DNA of 64,000 nucleotides from Qipengyuania vulgaris (GCA_000756795.1 CCSI01000002.1:186001-250000), one strand, 5' to 3'; positions 19,071 to 28,969 are shown, counted from the first letter of the stretch. The notes: generated by a model from the letters alone, not told the origin. Translations and numbers: made by a program.

Positions 19071-20270
19071 ATGAATCTCGAATTCACCCCCGAAGAACAG
19101 GCTTTCCGCGAGGAAGTTCGCGCCTTCATCGAAGCGAACTATCCAAAGCACCTCGGCGATGTGGGCCTTCGCGAAGACCTTTCGCGCGAAGACTTCCTCG
19201 CCTGGCACAAGATCCTCGGCGAAAAGGGCTGGTCGGTCCCCGCATGGCCCGAGCAATATGGCGGCACCGGCTGGACCCCGACGCAGCGCTATATCTGGTC
19301 GGAAGAGAACGCACGGGTGAACGCGGTCATGCCGCTGCCCTTCGGCGTCTCGATGGTCGGCCCCGTCATCTACACTTTCGGCAGCGAGGAACAGAAGGTG
19401 AAGCACCTCCCCGGAATCCGCAGCGGCGAGGTGTGGTGGTGCCAGGGCTATTCCGAGCCCGGCGCAGGTTCCGACCTCGCTTCGCTCAAGACCACTGCGG
19501 TGCGCGACGGCGACCACTATATCATCAACGGCCAGAAGACCTGGACCACGCTGGCGCAATATGCCGACTGGGGCTTCTTCCTCTGCCGCACCGACACGGA
19601 TGCCGCCAAGCCGCAGGAAGGCATCAGCTTCATCCTCGTAGACATGAAAACGCCCGGTGTTGAGGTGAAGCCCATCAAGCTCCTCGACGGAGGTTACGAG
19701 GTCAACGAGACCTGGCTCACCGACGTTCGCGTGCCGGTCGAAAACCTTGTCGGCGAGGAGAACAAGGGCTGGACCTATGCCAAGTTCCTGCTCGCGCACG
19801 AACGCAGCGGTATCGCCGGTGTCGCGCGGTCCAAACGGGGAGTGGAGAAGCTGCGCGAAATCGCCGCGAACGAGACGGTGGACGGCGAACCGCTGATCGA
19901 AGACTTCGAATTCGCCCGCAAGGTGAGCCAACTGGAAATCGACCTTGCCGCGCTCGAAATCACCGAGCTGCGTACGCTGGCGGGTGAACAGGCGGGCAAG
20001 GGTCCGGGACCGGAAAGCTCGATCCTCAAGATCAAGGGCACCGAAATCCAGCAGCGCCTGACCGAACTCACGCTGGAGGCGGTCGGCAGCTATGCCGCGC
20101 CCTATTATCACAGCGTCGCAAATGACGACGGCAGCAACGAATACCCGGTCGGCCCCGACTATTCGGCGCATGCGGCGGAAACCTATTTCAACATGCGCAA
20201 GACCTCGATCTACGGCGGATCGAACGAGATCCAGCGCAACATCATCACGAAAATGATCCTCGGCCTCTAA
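19071..20270 (+). CDS. acyl-CoA dehydrogenase, PimC-like large subunit
   Basis: 399-aa FAD enzyme of the acyl-CoA dehydrogenase family, which introduces a 2,3 double bond into an acyl-CoA. 'MNLEFTPEEQAFREEVRAF', 'GYSEPGAGSDLASLKTTAV' and 'KTSIYGGSNEIQRNI' are family signatures. It is followed 28 bp later by a second, divergent family member, an arrangement like the two-subunit pimeloyl-CoA dehydrogenases (PimC/PimD). The substrate is inferred only from this pairing. It is preceded by a GGAG ribosome site. Confidence 0.9.
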   Translation: MNLEFTPEEQAFREEVRAFIEANYPKHLGDVGLREDLSREDFLAWHKILGEKGWSVPAWPEQYGGTGWTPTQRYIWSEENARVNAVMPLPFGVSMVGPVIYTFGSEEQKVKHLPGIRSGEVWWCQGYSEPGAGSDLASLKTTAVRDGDHYIINGQKTWTTLAQYADWGFFLCRTDTDAAKPQEGISFILVDMKTPGVEVKPIKLLDGGYEVNETWLTDVRVPVENLVGEENKGWTYAKFLLAHERSGIAGVARSKRGVEKLREIAANETVDGEPLIEDFEFARKVSQLEIDLAALEITELRTLAGEQAGKGPGPESSILKIKGTEIQQRLTELTLEAVGSYAAPYYHSVANDDGSNEYPVGPDYSAHAAETYFNMRKTSIYGGSNEIQRNIITKMILGL

Positions 20271-20298
20271 GGCCTGAGCACCAGCGGAGAGAGACCCC

Positions 20299-21429
20299 GT
20301 GGATTTCAACTTCACCGAAGAACAGGACATGGTTCGCGACGGCCTGTCGCGCCTCGTCCGCGAGCATTATGACTGGGAAACCCGCCGCGCGGCCATCGAG
20401 AGCGACGCCGGTTGGCGCCCGGAAATCTGGGCGCAGCTGGCCGAGCTCGGCATCCTCGGCATGCCGTTCAGCGAAGAGGTCGGCGGCTTTGGCGGCGGCG
20501 CGGTCGATGCGATGATTGTGATGGAGGAATTCGGCAAGGGCCTCGTGGTCGAGCCTTTCGTCCCCACCGTGGTCTGCGCAGGCGGCTTCCTGAAGCACGC
20601 GGGCAGCGAGGCGCAGCGCGAGGAGCACCTCTCCGCCATCATCGACGGCAGCCGCGTCTTCGCCTTCGCCTATGCCGAACCGCGCGGGCGCTACAATTAC
20701 GCCGACCTCGAAACCACGGCGAAGAAGGATGGTAGCGGCTATGTCCTCAATGGCCACAAGGCCGTCGTCATCGGCGCACCCTGGGCGAGTCATCTCGTCG
20801 TCACCGCGCGCACCGGCGGCGGGCGCCGCGATGCCGAGGGCGTGAGCGTCTTCATCGTCGACAAGTCGGCAGACGGCGTCACTACGCGCGATTACGAGAC
20901 GGTCGACGGCCGCCGCGCCTCCGAAGTCTATTTCGAGAACGTCTCGGTCCCTGCCGACGCGCTCATCGGCGAGGAAGGCGCTGCCCTGCCGCTTATCGAG
21001 CAGGTCACCGACGAAGCCATCGCCGCGCAATGCGCCGAGGCCTGCGGCGCGATGAAGGTCGCCCACGCCATGACGCTCGAATATTCGAAGCAGCGCAAGC
21101 AGTTCGGCGTTCCGATCGGCAAGTTCCAGGTGCTCCAGCACCGCATGGTCGACATGTACACCGCGTACGAGACCGCGGTCTCGCTGACCTATCTCGCCAC
21201 GCTCAAGCTTGATGCAGGCGAAAAGGAGCGCAAGCGCGCGGCATCGTCAGCCAAGGTCGGCGTCGGCCAGTCGGCGCGTTTCGTCGGGCAGGAAGCGGTC
21301 CAGATCCACGGCGGCAATGGCGTGACCGACGAATATGCGGTGGGGCACTATTTCAAGCGTCTGACGATCTTCGAAAGCGAATTCGGCAGCGTGGATCACC
21401 ACCTGAAGCGGCATATTTCGCTGGCTTGA
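20299..21429 (+). CDS. acyl-CoA dehydrogenase, PimD-like small subunit
   Basis: 376-aa acyl-CoA dehydrogenase paralog with GTG start ('MDFNFTEEQDMVRDGLSRLV'). It has 'FAYAEPRGRYNYADLETTA' in place of the usual FAD-motif sequence and 'QEAVQIHGGNGVTDEYAVGHY' near the C-terminus. The divergence of its FAD-loop sequence from that of the upstream gene fits a heteromeric enzyme in which subunits have unequal roles. The two genes form an operon ending in a strong hairpin. Confidence 0.9.
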   Translation: MDFNFTEEQDMVRDGLSRLVREHYDWETRRAAIESDAGWRPEIWAQLAELGILGMPFSEEVGGFGGGAVDAMIVMEEFGKGLVVEPFVPTVVCAGGFLKHAGSEAQREEHLSAIIDGSRVFAFAYAEPRGRYNYADLETTAKKDGSGYVLNGHKAVVIGAPWASHLVVTARTGGGRRDAEGVSVFIVDKSADGVTTRDYETVDGRRASEVYFENVSVPADALIGEEGAALPLIEQVTDEAIAAQCAEACGAMKVAHAMTLEYSKQRKQFGVPIGKFQVLQHRMVDMYTAYETAVSLTYLATLKLDAGEKERKRAASSAKVGVGQSARFVGQEAVQIHGGNGVTDEYAVGHYFKRLTIFESEFGSVDHHLKRHISLA

Positions 21430-21440
21430 TCTGACTGTTG

Positions 21441-21474
21441 CGAGGGTCCGTAGGCGTCGCGCCTCGGACCCTCG
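21441..21474. other. long hairpin after the acyl-CoA dehydrogenase operon
   Basis: CGAGGGTCCG pairs with CGGACCCTCG, and inside it AGGCG pairs with CGCCT around a TCG loop, leaving one bulged T. That is a 15-bp stem 11 bp after the stop. It has no T-run; it could protect the mRNA 3' end or terminate transcription with help from Rho. Confidence 0.6.
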
Positions 21475-21590
21475 AAGCCAACATCGGTCGTTCAACCAGC
21501 GACCCGTTAGAAGACATCTCTAGAGTTTGTCGGCATCTTTGATCCGTCAAAACGACTATCTTCATATGTGGCGATTGAAGGTCCTGAATT

Positions 21591-22634
21591 ATGAAAGCAG
21601 TTCTGTTCGAGCGTTTTGGCGAATTGCCGAGAATTGCCGACTTGCCTGCGCCATCCCCTGCTCCGGATGGGGTAGTGATCGAGGTCAAGGCGACCGGGCT
21701 TTGCCGAAGCGATTGGCATGGCTGGATGGGCCATGATTCGGGCATAGAGCTCCCACACGTGCCGGGTCACGAATTCGCCGGGGTGGTCGAGGCCGTCGGC
21801 AGGGATGTGCGGAATTTCAAGGTCGGCGACCGGGTGACGGCGCCCTTCATCGGCGCTTGTGGTGGTTGCTCCGAATGTCATTCGGGGAACCAGCAGGTTT
21901 GCGAGAACCAATTTCAACCCGGGTTCACCCAATGGGGTTCGTTCGCGCAATATGTCGGGTTTGGAAAAGCAGACCTCAATCTCGTTCCCCTCCCGGAGGA
22001 CATCAGCTTCGAAGAGGCGGCCAGTCTTGGTTGTCGCTTTGCGACCTCGTTCCGCGCCGTAGTGGATCAGGGCGAGCTGAGAGCCGGTCAATGGCTGGCC
22101 GTTCACGGATGCGGCGGGGTGGGACTTTCGGCGATCATGATTGCCAAGGCCATCGGTGCCAGGATTGTTGCCGTCGATATCGACGAGGCCACGCTCAAAC
22201 TGGCGCACGGTTTGGGAGCTCATTACACAATTGACGCTCGCAGCGAGCCGGACACCGCAGCGGCGATCAAGGATTTGACCGGAGGCGGTGCAGCCGTCTC
22301 GATCGATGCACTCGGCCATCCGGCAACCTGCGTGAATTCCGTGCGATGCCTACGCAGGCGAGGAAAACACATCCAGGTCGGCTTGCTCTTGGGCGACGAT
22401 GCAGCGCCGAAGATCCCCATGGACATTGTCGTTGCGCACGAGCTTGAACTGCTCGGCAGCCATGGCATGCAGGCCCATCGCTACGATGCGATGCTTTCTC
22501 TGGTGCAGGATGGTGGGATCGAACTGAACCAGCTTATCGGAAATCGGGTCGACTTGGCGGAAGGCGCCAAGGCATTGAGCGAGATGGACCGCTTTGAGGG
22601 GGTTGGCGCGACCCTAATTACTCGCTTCGAATGA
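21591..22634 (+). CDS. zinc-dependent alcohol dehydrogenase family protein
   Basis: 347-aa medium-chain dehydrogenase. The catalytic-zinc site is 'GLCRSDWHGWMG' (Cys about 38) with 'PHVPGHEFAGVV' (His-Glu). The structural-zinc Cys set is in 'GACGGCSECHSGNQQVC'. The NAD(P)-binding Rossmann glycine motif is 'HGCGGVGLSA'. It is full length. Base composition is slightly less GC-rich than the flanking genes. The natural substrate is unknown. Confidence 0.92.
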   Translation: MKAVLFERFGELPRIADLPAPSPAPDGVVIEVKATGLCRSDWHGWMGHDSGIELPHVPGHEFAGVVEAVGRDVRNFKVGDRVTAPFIGACGGCSECHSGNQQVCENQFQPGFTQWGSFAQYVGFGKADLNLVPLPEDISFEEAASLGCRFATSFRAVVDQGELRAGQWLAVHGCGGVGLSAIMIAKAIGARIVAVDIDEATLKLAHGLGAHYTIDARSEPDTAAAIKDLTGGGAAVSIDALGHPATCVNSVRCLRRRGKHIQVGLLLGDDAAPKIPMDIVVAHELELLGSHGMQAHRYDAMLSLVQDGGIELNQLIGNRVDLAEGAKALSEMDRFEGVGATLITRFE

Positions 22635-22728
22635 TATCTTATCTTGGATCCGATTTCCACTCACTTTGAGCCATAGCGGCTAGAGGTGGGTATGCCTGAC
22701 AACCGACAGAACCTGCAGGCTTTTCACA

Positions 22729-24006
22729 TCATCCATGCCGTTCCCTGCGCACTTCACGTTGGCCGATATCGCGGCGGCAGAAGCCGTCGGCGAAGTCGAT
22801 CGCATCGACTGCGGCATAGGCGTTGCGTTGCGCTTCGGTGGCGGTCGAGCCCTTGGCGGTGACGTTGAGCACGCGGCCGCCGCTTGCGACCAGCTGGCCG
22901 CCCTCGCGCTTCGTGCCGGCGTGGAAGACTTTGGCGCCGTTTGCCTCGGCTTCGCCCAGATCGATGTTGCCGCCCTTTTTCGGCGTACCGGGATAGCCCT
23001 CTGCAGCCATCACCACGGTCAGCGCGAAATCGTCGCTCATCTTGGGCGGTTCGATCTCGCCCAACCGCTGCTCGGCACAGGCGAGCATCAGTTCGACGAG
23101 GTCGCTTTCCAGTCGCATCATCAGCACCTGGCATTCGGGGTCGCCGAAGCGGACGTTGTATTCGATCAGCTGCGGGCCGGTCTTGGTCAGCATCAGCCCG
23201 GCATAGAGCACGCCGACATAGGGCATGCCTTCCTCGCGCATGGTGCGCACGGTCGGCTCGATGATTTCTGTCATCGCCTGGTCGCGCAGCGCATCAGTCA
23301 GTACCGGGGCGGGTGAATAGGCACCCATGCCGCCGGTGTTGGGGCCTTCGTCGCCATCGCCGACGCGCTTGTGGTCCTGCGCGCTGGCGAGCGGAACGAT
23401 GGTCTCGCCATCGGTCAGCGCAAAGAAGCTTGCCTCCTCGCCCTTGAGGAATTGCTCGATCACGACTTCGCTGCCCGCGCTGCCGAATTTCCCGTCAAAC
23501 ATTTCGGAAAGCGCTTCCTGCGCTTCGTCGCGGGTCTCTGCGATGACCACGCCCTTGCCCGCAGCCAGCCCGTCTGCCTTCAGGACAAAGGGCGCATCGA
23601 ATTTCTTGAGCGCCCCCCACGCCGCCTCGAGCGACGTGCAGCGTACGAATTTCGCGGTCGGGATTTTCGCCCTTTCGCACAGTTCCTTGGTGAAGCCCTT
23701 GCTGCCTTCAAGTTGCGCGGCGGCTTTCGAAGGGCCGAAGGCGAGAATGCCTGCGTCCTTCAACGTGTCGGCCAGCCCTTCGACCAGCGGGCCTTCGGGG
23801 CCGATGACCACGAGGCCGATGCTGTTTTCCTCGCAGAACTTGACCGCGGCTGCATGGTCGCTGCTATCGAGCGCGACGCATTGCGCGCATTCTTCCATGC
23901 CGGGGTTGCCGGGGCTCGCCCACAGCTTGTCGCATCGGGGCGATTGCGCCAGTTTCCACGCCAGCGCATGTTCGCGCCCGCCGCTGCCCAGCAAAAGGAT
24001 ATTCAT
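22729..24006 (-). CDS. purD: phosphoribosylamine-glycine ligase
   Basis: 425-aa ATP-grasp enzyme joining glycine to phosphoribosylamine in purine synthesis. '[19 protein letters not shown]' is the classic N-terminus, with '[10 protein letters not shown]', '[13 protein letters not shown]', '[13 protein letters not shown]' and '[13 protein letters not shown]' in order. The ATG complement (24004-24006) overlaps the xseA ATG (24005-24007) on the other strand, so each gene's promoter must lie within the other's coding region. Confidence 0.97.
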   Translation of the reverse strand: MNILLLGSGGREHALAWKLAQSPRCDKLWASPGNPGMEECAQCVALDSSDHAAAVKFCEENSIGLVVIGPEGPLVEGLADTLKDAGILAFGPSKAAAQLEGSKGFTKELCERAKIPTAKFVRCTSLEAAWGALKKFDAPFVLKADGLAAGKGVVIAETRDEAQEALSEMFDGKFGSAGSEVVIEQFLKGEEASFFALTDGETIVPLASAQDHKRVGDGDEGPNTGGMGAYSPAPVLTDALRDQAMTEIIEPTVRTMREEGMPYVGVLYAGLMLTKTGPQLIEYNVRFGDPECQVLMMRLESDLVELMLACAEQRLGEIEPPKMSDDFALTVVMAAEGYPGTPKKGGNIDLGEAEANGAKVFHAGTKREGGQLVASGGRVLNVTAKGSTATEAQRNAYAAVDAIDFADGFCRRDIGQREVRRERHG

Positions 24007-25411
24007 GGCTGCCGATTTCCCACCCGATGATGACACTGACGGCTTGGTAGCGAGGTCCCGCCCCGGCGACAACGCCGAGCCGCTGTCGGTGAGTGAAATC
24101 TCCAATATTCTCAAGCGCACGGTGGAGGACCGCTTCGGCTTCGTGCGGCTGCGCGGCGAATTGTCGGGGGTGAAGCGGGCGGCCTCGGGGCATCTTTATG
24201 CCGCGCTGAAGGACGAGAAGGCGGTCATCGACGCGGTGATGTGGCGGGGCAACACGCAGCGCTTGCCCTTCAATCCGGAGGACGGGTTGGAAGTGATCGC
24301 CTCGGGCAAGCTCACCACCTATCCGGGCCGCTCGAAATACCAGATTGTCATCGAGCGGATGGAACTAGCGGGCGAAGGCGCGCTGCTGGCCTTGCTCGAG
24401 AAAACCCGCGCGAGGCTGGCAGCGGAGGGCCTATTCGACGAGCGCCGCAAGCGTCCGCTCCCCTTCCTGCCGCGCACTATTGGCGTGGTGACTTCGCCCA
24501 CCGGAGCGGTGATTCGCGACATCCTCCACCGCCTCGCCGACCGTTTCCCGAGCCGCGTGGTGGTGTGGCCGGTGCTGGTCCAGGGGCAGGGCGCGGCAGG
24601 GCAGGTCGCCAATGCCGTGCGCAGTTTCTCGAACCTGCCCAACGGCCATCCCGACCGCCCCGATCTCGTTATCGTGGCGCGCGGGGGCGGCTCGATCGAG
24701 GACTTGTGGAGCTTCAACGAGGAAGAGGTGGTCCGCGCCATCGCCGACTCATCCATCCCTACCATCAGCGCTGTCGGGCACGAGACCGACACCACGCTCG
24801 CCGATTTCGCCGCCGACCGCCGTGCGCCCACGCCTACTGCTGCGGCCGAGATTGCCGTGCCCGTGCGCGCCGAACTCGCGGCGACGCTGGCCGATTTCGG
24901 CGCGCGCAAGAAGCGGGCGATTTTGCGGCCCGTGCAATTGGGACGCGAACGGCTGGAGGCCCGCGCCGACCGCCTCCCCTCGCCCGAAGGCCTGCTGCAA
25001 CCGCAGGCACAGCGGCTGGATGACTTGTCGACCCGCCTCGGCCATGGCCTGCGTGAACGGGCGGCACGGGCGCGCGAGCGGCTGCAGTCCGACCGTGCGC
25101 GCCTGAATGCGCCGCTTCTCAAGAGCCGCGTGGCGCAGGCACAGGAGCGGCTCTCCGCAGTGGCGCGGCTGATGGTCTCGCTCGACCCCGACAATGTCTT
25201 GAAGCGCGGCTATGTGCGCGTGGTCGGCCCGCAGGGCACTGTCACCGACATGGCAGAGGCCGCGAAACACGCCGCGCTGACACTCAAGTTCCGCGATGGC
25301 GACCTTGCCGTTTCAACCGGCGATGCGCCGCCTCCTGCTCCCAAGCCCGCCCCCAAGCGTAAAGCGGCGCCCAAGGGAACGCCGCCCGCGCAGGATGATT
25401 TGTTCGGATAG
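24005..25411 (+). CDS. xseA: exodeoxyribonuclease VII large subunit
   Basis: 468-aa catalytic subunit of exonuclease VII, which degrades single-stranded DNA. An OB-fold occupies about residues 25-120 ('[19 protein letters not shown]'). The catalytic core has '[17 protein letters not shown]', '[15 protein letters not shown]' and '[20 protein letters not shown]'. A long helical region and a basic tail rich in Pro/Lys follow. The ATG at 24005 overlaps the purD start on the other strand; an in-frame TTG about 40 bp downstream is a possible alternative start. Confidence 0.95.
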   Translation: MAADFPPDDDTDGLVARSRPGDNAEPLSVSEISNILKRTVEDRFGFVRLRGELSGVKRAASGHLYAALKDEKAVIDAVMWRGNTQRLPFNPEDGLEVIASGKLTTYPGRSKYQIVIERMELAGEGALLALLEKTRARLAAEGLFDERRKRPLPFLPRTIGVVTSPTGAVIRDILHRLADRFPSRVVVWPVLVQGQGAAGQVANAVRSFSNLPNGHPDRPDLVIVARGGGSIEDLWSFNEEEVVRAIADSSIPTISAVGHETDTTLADFAADRRAPTPTAAAEIAVPVRAELAATLADFGARKKRAILRPVQLGRERLEARADRLPSPEGLLQPQAQRLDDLSTRLGHGLRERAARARERLQSDRARLNAPLLKSRVAQAQERLSAVARLMVSLDPDNVLKRGYVRVVGPQGTVTDMAEAAKHAALTLKFRDGDLAVSTGDAPPPAPKPAPKRKAAPKGTPPAQDDLFG

Positions 25412-25435
25412 GCGCACCCTGCTAGGGAAGACCCC

Positions 25436-25645
25436 ATGCTGATGAACAAGAATTCCGGCCCCGCTTCGGGCGAGGCCAAGCTGCAATATGGCCCCAACGG
25501 TTTCCGCGTGCTGCGCACCGGCAACCACGTTTTCTGCGCCGCCAGCGGCGTGCCCATTCCGCTGGAAGAACTACGCTACTGGTCGGTCGAGCACCAGGAG
25601 CCCTATGCCACTCCGCAGCTTGCCACCGAGCGGCTGAAACCGTGA
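25436..25645 (+). CDS. DUF2093 domain-containing protein
   Basis: 69-aa protein of the alphaproteobacterial DUF2093 family, recognised by 'AKLQYGPNGFRVLRTGNHV', 'CAASGVPIPLEELRYWSVE' and 'EPYATPQLA'. Function unknown. ATG 25436 and ATG 25442 are both possible. It lies between xseA (24-bp gap) and the M23 peptidase gene, with which it overlaps by 4 bp (GTGA). Confidence 0.85.
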   Translation: MLMNKNSGPASGEAKLQYGPNGFRVLRTGNHVFCAASGVPIPLEELRYWSVEHQEPYATPQLATERLKP

Positions 25646-26592
25646 TTCTGCGAGGGGCCGCGCCGCTCTTCCTCCTCCTGGCCAGCGGCTGCACGGTCGC
25701 AACGCCCAATGCCGACGTAGTCACCAATTCCGAAGCCGTTGCAGCGGAGCAGGCTCCTTCGCCTACGCCTGTCCCAACGGCGGAACCGGAGGTGGTGGAG
25801 GCTGCTCCGGCGCCGCCGTCCGCACAGCGGCTCGATCTTGGCATCGCCATTGCTGAAGCGGAACTGACCCAAGGCGGCTGGGTGCGCGGCAAGGTGCCCG
25901 AGGGCACGCAGGAAGCCATGCTCGGCGACGAGGTGGTCGACTTCGACGAAGACGGCCGTTTCTTTGCTGCTTTCGACCGCGATGCGCCGGAATCATTGCT
26001 CCTCACCGCCTATCACAGGTCGGGGCGTAACATTTCGCTCCCGCTCGCCATTGCGCCGCGCGACTGGGATATCGAGCGGGTCAACGTGCCCCTGCGCCCA
26101 AGCGGAACCAGCGAGGAATGGTGGGAACGGCGCGAACCCGAGTGGCTCGCCATCAATGAAGCACGCGACAGGGTGACCGGCGCCCAAGGCTGGCGGCAGG
26201 AGTTCATCTGGCCGGTTACGGGTCGCATCTCGGGCCGGTTCGGCCGCCAGCGCATCTATCAGGGCGAGCCGGGCAGCTATCACTCGGGGCTGGACATCGC
26301 ACCGGGCAATGGCGTGCCCTTCGTATCGCCCGCCGACGGTGTGGTGGTGCTCGCACGAACCGGTTTCAGCCTCGAGGGCGGCATCGTTATTGTCGACCAT
26401 GGCGCAGGGCTTAACAGCGCCTTCATCCACCTCTCGCACCTGTCGGTGGCCGAGGGTGACGTCGTGAAGCAGGGCCAGCAACTCGGCAATGTCGGTGCCT
26501 CGGGCCGTGCTACGGGGCCGCACCTTCACTGGAGCCTGATGTGGAAGGACAGCCGCCTCGACCCGCTGCTGTTCCTCCCGCCCATGCACTGA
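25642..26592 (+). CDS. M23 family metallopeptidase, lipoprotein
   Basis: 316-aa predicted envelope endopeptidase for peptidoglycan cross-links. A signal with lipobox 'LASGC' (Cys17) is followed by a Pro/Ala/Glu linker. The C-terminal LytM domain (about 205-310) has zinc ligands in 'YHSGLDIAPG' (His, Asp) and the 'GPHLHWSL' motif. All expected residues are present, so it is likely an active hydrolase rather than an EnvC-type activator. The start is GTG overlapping DUF2093. Confidence 0.9.
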   Translation: MILRGAAPLFLLLASGCTVATPNADVVTNSEAVAAEQAPSPTPVPTAEPEVVEAAPAPPSAQRLDLGIAIAEAELTQGGWVRGKVPEGTQEAMLGDEVVDFDEDGRFFAAFDRDAPESLLLTAYHRSGRNISLPLAIAPRDWDIERVNVPLRPSGTSEEWWERREPEWLAINEARDRVTGAQGWRQEFIWPVTGRISGRFGRQRIYQGEPGSYHSGLDIAPGNGVPFVSPADGVVVLARTGFSLEGGIVIVDHGAGLNSAFIHLSHLSVAEGDVVKQGQQLGNVGASGRATGPHLHWSLMWKDSRLDPLLFLPPMH

Positions 26593-26628
26593 CGCCGCCG
26601 CTAAGCTAAGCGAAAGACTGACTGGTCC

Positions 26629-27630
26629 ATGGGCGCACCGATGAAGCGCAGAATCCTCGCCTGTGTCGTTGCGCTCGGCCTCGCACCGGGGACCTTTGTG
26701 CGCAGCGAGCCGGCGCCGCCCGATTACACTTCGCCTGTTATCGTGACCGAACTCGCGATCGAGAAAGCCTCTTCCGGCCCGCTGACGCTTGAAGGCGCGT
26801 GGGTACTCGAGAGCGAGAACGACCATTTCGGTGGCTATTCGGCGCTTATTGCCTGGCACGAGGACGAGTTTCTCGCCGCGAACGATGCCGGACGCCTGAT
26901 GCACCTGCCGAGGCTCGACCGCGGCAAGGCGCCGCCCGAACTCGACGCCTTCCTCAACTTCGCGCGGGCGGACAAGATGCATGTCGACATCGAGTCGCTC
27001 ACTTTTGATCCGCAAGCGGGCGAAGTCTGGGCGGGGCTGGAATGGGCGCAGGAAATCATCCGGTTCAGCCCTCGGTTGCAGAAACGCGCCGATATCCGGC
27101 CCGCGGAAATGAAAGATTGGGGCGGCAACTCCGGCCCTGAAGCCATGGTTCGACTGGCCGATGGCCGCTTTGTGATCATCGAGGAACGCGCGAAGTCTGA
27201 CGGCCTACATGATGCACTGCTATTTGAAAGCGACCCTACTGATGGAACGGCCCCAATGCGCTTCACCTATAAGGGGGTCCGGGGTTTTCGCCCTTCGGAC
27301 GCTGCCGTGCTGCCCGACGGGAGGCTGCTGGTCCTCTTGCGCAGGTTAAGCCTCGCACTGCCGCCGCGGTTCGAGACCATGCTGGTGACCGCAAATCCGG
27401 ACGAAATCGAGAGAGAAACTGTGCTCTCAAGCCGCGTCCTCGCCCGTCTCGACACCGCATTCCCGGCCGAAAACTACGAAGGCCTCGCAGTCACTCAAGA
27501 CGGTGACGGACAATTGAGCCTGTGGCTGATTTCCGACGACAATTTCGCCAGCTACCAGCGCACCATCCTGCTCAAGCTCGGCTGGGATGTCTCGGGCCGC
27601 AGGCAGGCACGACAAAAGGCGCGCAAGTAG
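26629..27630 (+). CDS. esterase-like activity of phytase family protein
   Basis: 333-aa exported protein, with signal peptide 'MKRRILACVVALGLAPG' starting at ATG 26641, or four residues earlier at 26629. The mature part has a beta-propeller-like pattern: 'FGGYSALIAWHEDEFLAANDAG', 'WGGNSGPEAMVRLADGRFVI' and 'ENYEGLAVTQDGDGQLSLWLI' (each shown in part). These match the phytase-esterase-like domain (PF13449). The enzymatic substrate is unproven. Its stop lies inside a bidirectional terminator shared with rpmB. Confidence 0.8.
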   Translation: MGAPMKRRILACVVALGLAPGTFVRSEPAPPDYTSPVIVTELAIEKASSGPLTLEGAWVLESENDHFGGYSALIAWHEDEFLAANDAGRLMHLPRLDRGKAPPELDAFLNFARADKMHVDIESLTFDPQAGEVWAGLEWAQEIIRFSPRLQKRADIRPAEMKDWGGNSGPEAMVRLADGRFVIIEERAKSDGLHDALLFESDPTDGTAPMRFTYKGVRGFRPSDAAVLPDGRLLVLLRRLSLALPPRFETMLVTANPDEIERETVLSSRVLARLDTAFPAENYEGLAVTQDGDGQLSLWLISDDNFASYQRTILLKLGWDVSGRRQARQKARK

Positions 27631-27647
27631 GCCCTGCGCGCCTTTTG
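27613..27647. terminator. bidirectional intrinsic terminator
   Basis: CAAAAGGCGCGCA (27613-27625) and TGCGCGCCTTTTG (27635-27647) are perfect 13-bp arms around a 9-nt loop. A-tracts and T-tracts at the ends allow it to stop both the plus-strand phytase-like gene, whose stop codon is in the loop, and the convergent rpmB. Confidence 0.85.
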
Positions 27648-27687
27648 AAATTCTCGTAAAGGAACAGCGCCGGAGCGCCGCAATCGC

Positions 27688-27975
27688 TTAGGAAGCGGCT
27701 GCGGCCTTCTTCAGCTCGCGCTTCACCTTCAGCGCGTTTGCCGACAGCTTCTCGTCGCTGGTCTTCATCAGCCAGTTGTCGAGGCCGCCGTTGTGCTCGA
27801 CCGAACGCAGGCCCTGCGTCGAGACGCGGAACTTGAAGCTGCGGTCCAGCTTCTCGCTCATCAGCGTGACGTTCTGCAGGTTGGGCAGGAAGACGCGCTT
27901 GGTCTTGTTGTTGGCGTGGCTCACATTGTTGCCGACCTGGCGGCCCTTGCCGGTGAGTTCGCAAATACGCGACAT
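27688..27975 (-). CDS. rpmB: 50S ribosomal protein L28
   Basis: 95-aa large-subunit protein: '[20 protein letters not shown]' and '[15 protein letters not shown]' are the L28 signature, with the central '[20 protein letters not shown]'. The ATG at 27975 is chosen from the family N-terminus; the longer open frame upstream is not coding. It lacks the CXXC zinc pair of some L28 forms. Confidence 0.97.
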   Translation of the reverse strand: MSRICELTGKGRQVGNNVSHANNKTKRVFLPNLQNVTLMSEKLDRSFKFRVSTQGLRSVEHNGGLDNWLMKTSDEKLSANALKVKRELKKAAAAS

Positions 27976-28131
27976 GATAAGTCTCTTCGTTCGAATGGGC
28001 GGGCGAGTTCCCTTGGCCGCGTCAAGCGGTGCGGGTCTCATTATTCCCGGAAAGCGGCGCGCATAGCGGCGAGGGTGCGAATCGTCAAGCACGTTGCGCC
28101 CTGCCACGCCGGGGGCTAGCGAGGCGCTGCT

Positions 28132-28587
28132 ATGACAGGCTGGACCCTCCCGCAACCCATGAAACGCGCGCTCGAGCTGGCGCAGGAGAGCGCAGCGGCG
28201 GGCGAGGTCCCCGTGGGCGCAGTCATCACGCGTGACGGAGAGGTGATTGCCGAGGCGCACAACACTCCCCGCGAGACCTGCGATCCGACGGCCCATGCCG
28301 AAGTGCTCGTGATTCGCCGCGCGGCCGAGGCTCTGGGGCAGGAACGCCTCACCGACTGCGAACTATGGGTCACGCTGGAGCCCTGCGCCATGTGCGCCGG
28401 CGCCATCGTCCACGCGCGGCTGGCAAAGGTCTATTACGGCGCGAGCGACCCCAAGGGCGGCGCGGTGGAACATGGCGCGCGCGTGTTCGAGCAGGAACAA
28501 TGCCTGCACAAGCCGGAGGTTTATGCAGGGCTGGGCGAGGCGCGAGCGGCCGAGATGCTGCGCGAGTTCTTCAGGGAGCGGCGATGA
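28132..28587 (+). CDS. tadA: tRNA adenosine(34) deaminase
   Basis: 151-aa zinc deaminase that converts A34 to inosine in tRNA-Arg(ACG). Zinc and proton-shuttle residues are in '[10 protein letters not shown]' (His, Glu) and '[15 protein letters not shown]' (two Cys). The conserved '[13 protein letters not shown]' loop also fits TadA rather than other deaminases. Divergent from rpmB. Confidence 0.95.
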   Translation: MTGWTLPQPMKRALELAQESAAAGEVPVGAVITRDGEVIAEAHNTPRETCDPTAHAEVLVIRRAAEALGQERLTDCELWVTLEPCAMCAGAIVHARLAKVYYGASDPKGGAVEHGARVFEQEQCLHKPEVYAGLGEARAAEMLREFFRERR

Positions 28588-28615
28588 GGTCCGTCTGCTA
28601 ACTACCCGAACGGGG

Positions 28616-28909
28616 TCATTGGGCGCGTAGTTCGGTTACATACCTACTTAGGGCGTGAGCAGCCTCATTTGCCCGTTGCTGGATACCGGGTGTCTGGCCA
28701 AGGCCCATGTGTTGAGTCTCGATACTTAGCAAGTAGCTCGCCACTTCCTTTCGGCTCGCTCCATTCCACAAGCGTCCAGCCGCTTGGAGTAGATACCTGT
28801 CATACTCATCTTCGGGCCAACCGTCGGTCACTCTCAGTCCGATCGGGTCCCACGTCGCCCAGCCAATTTCACGCAGACGCGAAAGCTTGAATTTTGGGTG
28901 ACCAGTCAT
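28616..28909 (-). CDS. hypothetical protein, 97 aa
   Basis: Function unknown. The 97-aa product contains 'SRLREIGWATWDPIGL' and 'DEYDRYLLQAAGRLWNGAS', which I recall from a widespread family of small uncharacterised proteins, usually single genes in variable places. It is soluble and helical. ATG 28909 is chosen over a TTG at 28915. Its codons are less GC-rich than the flanks, consistent with an acquired gene. Confidence 0.65.
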   Translation of the reverse strand: MTGHPKFKLSRLREIGWATWDPIGLRVTDGWPEDEYDRYLLQAAGRLWNGASRKEVASYLLSIETQHMGLGQTPGIQQRANEAAHALSRYVTELRAQ

Positions 28910-28969
28910 CCGCAAATCCTACACACCCGAAGTCTACTCTCCACCCAAAATCTGTCGTGGGCGAACCTG

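Noticed and set aside
18819..20330. 503-aa minus-strand open frame
   Set aside because: Antisense shadow of the first acyl-CoA dehydrogenase and the adjacent intergenic region.
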